Origin: an uncultured Acidimicrobiales bacterium | GTDB lineage: Bacteria > Actinomycetota > Acidimicrobiia > Acidimicrobiales > SZUA-35 | Length of the DNA: 35,669 nt | Direction of reading: 5' to 3' | Assembly (NCBI GenBank): GCA_937976305.1 | Contig: CALJSB010000125.1 | Span: forward strand, 1-35,669 | Part shown: piece by piece, positions 29,557 to 35,669 of the stretch | How the letters are laid out: each line of letters begins with the position of its first letter | Numbering within the stretch: position 1 is the first letter of the stretch | The notes under the pieces: model-generated | Told to the model about the DNA's origin: nothing | Databases searched by the model: none | What the model saw: the letters and a program-made list of their open reading frames with translations, nothing else | Translations under genes and position numbers: made by a program

Positions 29557-32500
29557 TCAGGACGCCGGAACTTCGATGAACTGACGTCGACGACGGGTGC
29601 CGAGCAGCATGAGCCCACCGATCGTGATCAGCAGGGCCGAAGCAAAGATCGGGCTGCCGATGGTCGAACCAGTGAAGGCAAGCGAAGGCGGCGCCGGCAC
29701 CAAGCCAGCGTCGATCCCGCGAACGTCTTCACCAGCACCAACCGGAATCGGACCAGACAAACCAGTGCCGTCGACGTCGTCGTCGCCACCAGCACCTGGC
29801 GTCAAGATCGTGCCGTCAGGAGCCGTCACCTTGATCCGGTAGTTGCCAGGCGGCAGATCAGGGAACACATACGCACCATTGACGTCCGTCGTGGCCGTGA
29901 TCGGATTGCCGTTGGCATCAAGTACGGGGTCACCGTTTTCATCAAACAGCTCAACCAACACCCCAGCATGCACGGTTTCGTTCGGATCCTGAATGCCATC
30001 ACCATCAGCATCGTCCCAGATCACACCGCCGAGCGACCCAATGGGTGGCGTACCGGTGTAGTGAGAATCATCGGCATCATCGACGGGAGCCAGCGGAGCA
30101 CCGTCTGGACCGATCGCCGGCCCATAGGCAGCCGGATCAGTCGGCCACGTCGACGGATCAGCCGGATCAACTGATGGATCCAAGTCCGGATCAGAGAAGT
30201 CCGGAAGAGCCGGAGCACCAGCCACCGTCGCCGTATTCGAATACGGGCCAGGTGCCGCGGTGCCGGCGCCTTCGCAGGTCACCGAATCGCCGACAGCCAT
30301 GAACGGAATCACATTCGTGCCGTCGAGCACGCCGTCACCATCAATGTCGCAATCAACAACAACGGCTGGATCGGAGTCCATGACGGCTGCGTCTAACAGC
30401 GCAGTCGCACCGGTGTTGGTCACCACGTAGGTCCACGTCACCGGATCACCGGCTGCGATGTTCTCGCCAGGGGCCTCATCAGACTGAACACCGTTGGTGT
30501 CCTTCTCGATGTCGACACCAGGCTCGACACCGGTGTAGTGCGAGGGGTCCTCATCATCGACGGTGACGGGCTCACCAGTCACCGGGTCGACGTACTCGGC
30601 GTAGTCGGCCGGATCGGTTGGCCAGGTGCTCGGATCGGTCGGGTCACAGACGCAATCACCGGTCGGCAGCGTCATGTTGCCCGATACCGAGGCGTTGTTC
30701 GAGTACGGGCCAGGACCAGCAACGCCGGTTGACTCACACGTCACCGACCCACCAGGCACGAGCAACGGAATCACGTTCGTTCCATCAAGAGCACCGTCAC
30801 CATCGATATCACAATCGACAACGACTGATGCTCCTGTGCTGTCAATATCGGTCACGGTTGCATCAGCAAGCGCAACCGTTCCGGTGTTGGCGACGACGTA
30901 GGTCCACGTCACGGCTGCTCCAGCAACAATCGGGTTGCCAGGGGCCTCATCAGACTGGGCACCGTTGGTGTCCTTCTCGATGTCGATCGCCGGTTCGGGA
31001 TCAATACCGATGTAGTGCGATGGATCCTCGTCCTCTGGATCTTCCAGGGCCGGGGCGCCGGTCACGGGGTTGAGAGGCTCGCTGTAAGCAGCCGCATCGG
31101 TTGGCCAGGTGCTCGGATCCGACGGATCAACCGCTGGATCAGAGAAGTCAGGCAGCACCGGGTTGCCGGACACCGTCGAGTTGTTCGAGTACTGACCGGC
31201 CTGGGCCACGCCAGTCGACTCACAGGTGACGATGTCACCTGGGAGCAGCAGCGGAATCACGTTGGTGCCATCGAGGGCGCCATCACCATCGATGTCACAA
31301 TCGACAACAACGGCCGGATCCGAATCGGCAACCACGGCGTCAGCCAGGGCGACGTCGCCGGTGTTCTCCACGACGTAGGTCCAGGTCACTGGGTCACCAG
31401 CAACAATCGTGGCGCCCGTCGGCTCGTCGGACTGCAAGCCGTTTGTGTCCTTCTCGATGTCGATTGCTGGGTCGCAGAACCCGGCCATCACTGACACGTC
31501 GTTGGAACGGATCGGCAGGAGGAGGCCGCTGGTGCGGGCGCCGAAGTTGTTGGTCCAGATGTCGCCACAGGTGGCGCCAACGGTCTCGAGATGAACCTCG
31601 AGCAGCTCGGTGGCGCCCTTGTCGAGGGTGCCGAGATCGAAGTGAACGGCGGTCACCTCGGTGGCATCGGCCGGGCACGGATTGGTGCCGGCAGCTGGTG
31701 CGAGACCAGCAGCGACGGCAGTGCCGCCCGCTGCGGCGTCACACCAGGTGGTTGCCGAATCGGCGACGGCTGGGTCACGGCTGATCGTGGTTGGGTCATC
31801 AGCTGAGTAGAGGATCGTGGCTCCCGCTGGTGCGACGGCACCGAGGAAGTTGAGATCGCCCGTGAAGGCTGATGGCGGGGTGCGGCCATCACCAGTCAGA
31901 GCCACACCGGTCACCGGGTGACCGGCAGCAGCTGGCTCGGTGGCATCGGCAAGGTGAGGCAACACGTCGATCACTCGGTAGTTGTCGAGATCGACGTTGC
32001 CCTCATTCTCGACATCGAGCGTGAAGACCATGGCGCCATCAACCGCAATCACGGTGCAGTCACCAAGGTCGTGGATCGTGCCAGGGGCTTCGAAACACGT
32101 CGTGATGTGATCACTCACGGCCTTCTCGATGCCCGATTCTTCAAACGGTGCACCCGTGAACGCCTGGGCCCGCGACGACGCAGGCGTCACCGGCAACCCC
32201 TCCGACGAGTCGACACCACTGATGGTTGCGGTGTTCGTCAACGTGGCATTTGCGCCAGCGTCTTGGATCAACACCTCGAAGGCAAACCTGCCCTCGCCGA
32301 GGCTTCCCCAACCACCGTTCTGGTTGCCATACGTGCAGGTAATGGTCTGACCGGCGACCGAACAGGTTCCCTGCGACGGCTGCGACGTGAACCCAACAAA
32401 CGACATTGTCGCTGGCAGGGTGTCGGTCACCGTGACGTTGTGGATGGCGTCAAGAGATGAACCGACAACACGAGGGTTGATCTCAAACTCGACGGTCTGA

Positions 32501-35037
32501 CCATTGGCCACAATGTCCGACGGACCATCGGTGTTCACCTTCGAGATCGCCAGGGCAGGCTCGACGATGTACACAACGTCCGCGTGCGCAAGTCGCGATT
32601 GGCCGTTGAACGTGAACTCGACGGCCCCAAGGTCGTAGTCGTTCTTCGTATCGGGGGCCGTGATGTCCAACGTGTCGACACCGTCATCGGCGAACGGCAG
32701 GTTGCACCAACCCAACGGCAGGGTGACATCATCGGTTGCGCCGAATCGTGGACGGTTGGTGCATGACGTCGTTGGAGGTTGTCCGGTGCCGTCCCAGTCG
32801 CCCCACGCCCGAGAGGCGTAGACAAACAGCTCTTGGTCAGCGACTTGGATCGCCGGATCGTCCTTGACCCGCACCTGGAAGTTCAGGTGCATCCGAGCGC
32901 CATACGACCAGGTGCCGTTCCCAGCGAAGAAATCAGAATTCCACGGAACGTCGCCTGCGGTGCGCAGCCGGAAGTGAGTGACGTTGCCATACACGGGTGT
33001 GCCGTCAGGAAGCGTGTCAGTCTGCAAGTCTGCAAGACCAGGCCCGGAAGCATCGACCCAGGTGCCTTCATCACCGTTACACGTCACATCGTGCAGCGCA
33101 ACGTTGTTGCCAGGATCAGTCAGTTCAGCAACCTCGAGAACCCAATCCAGCTCAGGCGAACTCGTTTGCACCGTCGGACCAGAGATTCCCGTTATGAGTG
33201 TCTGGGAGCTACCGGTCTCGCTTGAGATCACTTGGGCAATCGGAGTCGCCGGAGTCCCCGTCGCTCCACCCACCGTCGGCTGGGCAAAGAAGTGAGCCTG
33301 CTGCTGCGGGTTGTGCGACGGGGCGCTGTTGGTGAACGAGATCGGGAACGACGCTGGCATGCCGATCACTTCCTGATGCGTCGTATCAACCGCGACACAA
33401 GAGTGAATCGGAGCAAACCAGTCAACACCAGTGTCGTTTGAGGTGATCGTCGCCACCGAGTTGAACACAGTGAGGATGTTGCCGCGCGGCGTCTGACCAT
33501 CGCCGTCCCAACGGGTCGAGTTCTCGTTGACGCCGTTCGAACCGTTGGTCACGACACGGCCAGTGCCCCCCAACGTGTCGGCTCGGTAGTCGAAGATCGC
33601 CCACGTGTTACCAGCCGCATCGGTCTGCTCGACCTCTTGATACGGGCCGTTCTTGTAGGTCACGAGGTGACGAACCGAACGACCCGGGCTACCCGGCGGC
33701 GTGTTGACGATTGCGTACGGGGAGCCGTTCGAAATCCCTGCGAGGCCGCTCCCAGATTCAGACACCTCATCGACCGGACCGTTGGTGCCGTGCACCTGGA
33801 TCGGGTCGACCTCCGAGCTGCCAGCTGCCACCGCGGCGTCACTACCAGTGATGGCGTTGACGATCTCCACCGGCGTGTTGAACGGCGGATTGGGAATCCA
33901 GAACGCCACCTGAGCCGACACCAGCGTCGTGTTGTTCGTCGACAAGTCAGCGTTCTGCGAGGCAATGTTCGTTGTGTCCTGCCCGGTGATGTCGAACTTC
34001 ACCAGCGGATAGCCGGTGGCCGAGGTCCCGAGATCAGTACAGGTGATCGTTCCGGTGTTGGTCTGGCCCGCAGGGGTAGCTGCACCGCCAGCGGTCATGC
34101 CAAACGGATACCCACCATCACCGTCGTAGCCACCACAGGCAACACGAGGAAGACCGGTCGCGGCAAGCATCTCGGCTGGGGTGGCCAAGCGAGCTCCAGC
34201 CGGGGCCTCGAAGAAGTGATCCCAGAACTCCAGATCGATGCTGTCGTTCAGCGGCTCAGAACCCTTCAAACCGCCCGCAGGCTCCAACCGAAGATTCCAC
34301 ACAATCAACGCACCCGGCGCACCACTCACGTCGGGCACATCGAAGTACTCCTCGTTCGGCTCGTACGCGATTACCTCACCAGAATCAGCATCAACAAGAG
34401 GCTTGCCTTTGATCCAGTCGCCGCCCGGTGCAGCCGAAACGGTGGTTTCGATCGGGTTCGACACTACAGGAGGAGCTTGGTCGGTCTCAACCGACGCCTC
34501 AACGGCAAGCACGGTGCCGTCGAGGTGTCCACTCACGAAGGCGCGGGGGTGGATCGCACCGTTGGAGCCTTCGTGCTCAGCGTCGGTGTTACAGATCAGC
34601 TCACGGCCGTCCAAACCGGTGATCGAAGAGGTTCCGTCGTCCAAACAACCGGACGGGACACCCGACACCGTTGTGGCGTCTGGCATCCACTCCATGCCCT
34701 CAGGCAGCGTCATCGCGATGGTCGTCGTCGTGCCGTCGACCTCGTTGACGTTCCAATCGATCCGGTACTGAATCTGGTCGTAGGTCCGGATCACGTTGTT
34801 GTTGGCGTTCAAGTCGAGGCCAGGCGTGTGCCCACCCGCACCATCGTCGAGCGGGTCAGCGGCCGAGAAGGCAGCCGTGCCGTCGAAGTCGACAGACAAC
34901 ACAATCTCGTTCTGCTGCTGAGCAGACACCGCAACCGGTGCCAGTAACGGCCCAACCAGACCCAAGCAAGCCGCGGCAATGCCGAGCCGTTTCGATCGCA
35001 ATGGAGAACGCTTATGAGACAGCAGTTTGGTATTCAC
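29557..35037 (-). CDS. Giant cell-wall-anchored DUF11/SdrD-B-like surface protein
   Basis: This 1826-residue exported protein starts with GTG at 35037, with GAGGAG seven bases before it. A signal peptide (cleavage near VSAQQQ, residue 40) is followed by about 800 residues of Thr/Asn/Asp-rich beta-type sequence. A DUF11-like domain (near 830-960) and a related domain (near 970-1190) come next. Then there are three 157-159-residue repeats from about 1191, 1350 and 1507, each starting DIEKDTNG and containing DCDIDGDG, a calcium-loop-like DxDxDG motif. An SdrD-B-type domain starts near 1665 (GSLGGVIWDDADGDGIQDPN). The C-terminus is LAFTG at 1786-1790, a hydrophobic helix and RRRR: a sortase sorting signal of the LAxTG (class E) kind. 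It probably forms a rigid adhesin or stalk. The ligand is unknown. Confidence 0.93.
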   Translation of the reverse strand: MNTKLLSHKRSPLRSKRLGIAAACLGLVGPLLAPVAVSAQQQNEIVLSVDFDGTAAFSAADPLDDGAGGHTPGLDLNANNNVIRTYDQIQYRIDWNVNEVDGTTTTIAMTLPEGMEWMPDATTVSGVPSGCLDDGTSSITGLDGRELICNTDAEHEGSNGAIHPRAFVSGHLDGTVLAVEASVETDQAPPVVSNPIETTVSAAPGGDWIKGKPLVDADSGEVIAYEPNEEYFDVPDVSGAPGALIVWNLRLEPAGGLKGSEPLNDSIDLEFWDHFFEAPAGARLATPAEMLAATGLPRVACGGYDGDGGYPFGMTAGGAATPAGQTNTGTITCTDLGTSATGYPLVKFDITGQDTTNIASQNADLSTNNTTLVSAQVAFWIPNPPFNTPVEIVNAITGSDAAVAAGSSEVDPIQVHGTNGPVDEVSESGSGLAGISNGSPYAIVNTPPGSPGRSVRHLVTYKNGPYQEVEQTDAAGNTWAIFDYRADTLGGTGRVVTNGSNGVNENSTRWDGDGQTPRGNILTVFNSVATITSNDTGVDWFAPIHSCVAVDTTHQEVIGMPASFPISFTNSAPSHNPQQQAHFFAQPTVGGATGTPATPIAQVISSETGSSQTLITGISGPTVQTSSPELDWVLEVAELTDPGNNVALHDVTCNGDEGTWVDASGPGLADLQTDTLPDGTPVYGNVTHFRLRTAGDVPWNSDFFAGNGTWSYGARMHLNFQVRVKDDPAIQVADQELFVYASRAWGDWDGTGQPPTTSCTNRPRFGATDDVTLPLGWCNLPFADDGVDTLDITAPDTKNDYDLGAVEFTFNGQSRLAHADVVYIVEPALAISKVNTDGPSDIVANGQTVEFEINPRVVGSSLDAIHNVTVTDTLPATMSFVGFTSQPSQGTCSVAGQTITCTYGNQNGGWGSLGEGRFAFEVLIQDAGANATLTNTATISGVDSSEGLPVTPASSRAQAFTGAPFEESGIEKAVSDHITTCFEAPGTIHDLGDCTVIAVDGAMVFTLDVENEGNVDLDNYRVIDVLPHLADATEPAAAGHPVTGVALTGDGRTPPSAFTGDLNFLGAVAPAGATILYSADDPTTISRDPAVADSATTWCDAAAGGTAVAAGLAPAAGTNPCPADATEVTAVHFDLGTLDKGATELLEVHLETVGATCGDIWTNNFGARTSGLLLPIRSNDVSVMAGFCDPAIDIEKDTNGLQSDEPTGATIVAGDPVTWTYVVENTGDVALADAVVADSDPAVVVDCDIDGDGALDGTNVIPLLLPGDIVTCESTGVAQAGQYSNNSTVSGNPVLPDFSDPAVDPSDPSTWPTDAAAYSEPLNPVTGAPALEDPEDEDPSHYIGIDPEPAIDIEKDTNGAQSDEAPGNPIVAGAAVTWTYVVANTGTVALADATVTDIDSTGASVVVDCDIDGDGALDGTNVIPLLVPGGSVTCESTGVAGPGPYSNNASVSGNMTLPTGDCVCDPTDPSTWPTDPADYAEYVDPVTGEPVTVDDEDPSHYTGVEPGVDIEKDTNGVQSDEAPGENIAAGDPVTWTYVVTNTGATALLDAAVMDSDPAVVVDCDIDGDGVLDGTNVIPFMAVGDSVTCEGAGTAAPGPYSNTATVAGAPALPDFSDPDLDPSVDPADPSTWPTDPAAYGPAIGPDGAPLAPVDDADDSHYTGTPPIGSLGGVIWDDADGDGIQDPNETVHAGVLVELFDENGDPVLDANGNPITATTDVNGAYVFPDLPPGNYRIKVTAPDGTILTPGAGGDDDVDGTGLSGPIPVGAGEDVRGIDAGLVPAPPSLAFTGSTIGSPIFASALLITIGGLMLLGTRRRRQFIEVPAS
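30045..31469 (-). repeat. Three tandem DUF11-type coding repeats
   Basis: Three units of about 471-477 bases inside the surface-protein gene are alike in DNA and protein. The shared word GTCCTTCTCGATGTCGA (plus strand) occurs at 30499, 30970 and 31447. Each unit encodes DIEKDTNG, a WTYVV-NTG core, the DCDIDGDG-LDGTNVIP loop and a DPSTWPTD linker. Their likeness suggests duplication or gene conversion within the gene. Confidence 0.9.
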
Positions 35038-35408
35038 CGGATGGCTCCTCGGCGGTTAGCTTCGACGTGTGGGTGAACAAGTCGGTGCCAGCCCCACGAT
35101 TTCCATGGGCTCAGCAGCTGAAAATCGCACGCAGGCAACGCACTAGGTCTACCGACCCCCCACGATCGGAATCAACGATCCTGCCACTGTCATGCCAAAT
35201 GAATCGACGCTCTTGTCGCTGCACCTAGTCGAATTCCTACTCGTAAGCATGAAGTTGACGACTTGCTCCCAGAGGTCGTCATGCCACGATGCCCGCCGTT
35301 GTCATCCCAAAGGCAAGGGATTGGAAGAACGGTCGGCAAGACTTTGGGTTCGTTTGGCCCCCCTCAATATTGGGTGGAACCTGATCGGCCAAGCAGTGCG
35401 AGGCTCGA
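35038..35408. other. Intergenic region between hemD and the surface-protein gene
   Basis: This stretch of 371 bases has no convincing gene. It holds the surface-protein ribosome site (GAGGAG on the minus strand at 35045-35050). It also holds a possible stem at 35354-35359 and 35387-35392 (TTGGCC/GGCCAA, 27 bases between) that could end hemD transcription. I found no clear promoter, although the surface-protein gene should have one here. Confidence 0.5.
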
Positions 35409-35669
35409 TCAACCGTTCGCCAGCGCGTCGATGGCCGACACCAATCCACCATCATCGTGAGGCTCAGCGACCGACAACACCGTCAACCCTGCAGCACTCG
35501 CTGCATCGGCGGTGCGCGGTCCGATCGCCACCACACCCGGGGTCGGCGTTGGCGATGATTGCTGCTTACGTGCCGAGCCCACGATCGTCGCCAATTCACG
35601 GGCGATTGATGGCGACGTCACCACGATGTAGTCAGCTCGAGCCACGGTACGAACGTCGGCCGGGCCGTA
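35409..35669 (-). CDS. hemD: Uroporphyrinogen-III synthase, C-terminal part
   Basis: This enzyme closes hydroxymethylbilane to uroporphyrinogen III. Only the last 86 residues are in the window and the gene continues past the right edge. The translation YGPADVRTVARADYIVVTSP shows the ADYIVVTSPS strand. Further on, VVAIGPRTADAASAAGLTVL and the AEPHDDGGLVSAI helix are the typical HemD end. The GTG at 35645 is internal to the conserved domain, so the real start lies outside. In actinobacteria this domain is often fused to a methyltransferase, which cannot be judged here. It is the first heme gene of the hemD-hemB-hemL series. Confidence 0.88.
   Translation of the reverse strand, partial: YGPADVRTVARADYIVVTSPSIARELATIVGSARKQQSSPTPTPGVVAIGPRTADAASAAGLTVLSVAEPHDDGGLVSAIDALANG

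Noticed and set aside
33637..34947. Plus-strand open frame (436 codons) opposite the surface-protein gene
   Set aside because: It is antisense to the giant gene. The Arg/His/Val-rich product has no domain, and the minus-strand frame is continuous with signal peptide, repeats and sorting signal.

Overview
The window looks like a chromosomal segment of a high-GC actinobacterium. The GTG starts, actinobacterial-type NuoA-N proteins, a C-terminal LAFTG sorting signal and DUF4214/DUF11 surface proteins suggest an Acidimicrobiia (Ilumatobacter-like) lineage. That placement is inference from protein style, not a database match.

Left two thirds (1-21061, all minus strand): one long respiratory cluster. 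In transcription order it holds a small membrane protein of unknown function, a 2x[4Fe-4S] ferredoxin, a split b6-type cytochrome b (petB-like), a subunit-IV-like protein (petD-like), a Rieske protein, a membrane-anchored diheme cytochrome c and a second membrane protein of unknown function. After 42 bases follow the 14 complex I genes nuoA to nuoN, with nuoN cut by the left edge. Nearly all nuo junctions overlap by 1 or 4 bases. Together these genes would carry electrons from NADH to menaquinone (complex I) and from menaquinol to c-type cytochromes (the bc complex). The cytochrome b keeps the exact residue spacing of cytochrome b6, including the cysteine that holds heme cn (ci) covalently. 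With a ferredoxin gene in the same operon, this is the most interesting part of the window.

Middle (21062-25070): a 0.5-kb divergent intergenic region with a possible Crp-like site, then two plus-strand genes. The first encodes a membrane-anchored monoheme cytochrome c whose N-terminal motif also occurs twice in the subunit-IV protein. The second encodes a secreted metalloprotease-like protein with Fn3 and DUF4214 repeats. A convergent intergenic region carries a 72-base tandem repeat with an internal hairpin.

Right third (25071-35669, all minus strand): heme synthesis genes hemD (cut by the right edge), hemB and hemL. Interspersed are two bacterial PH-domain membrane proteins (YdbS/YdbT type) and an 1826-residue cell-wall-anchored protein, with DUF11 repeats and an SdrD-B-like domain, between hemD and hemB. 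Most other long reading frames are shadows typical of high-GC DNA.
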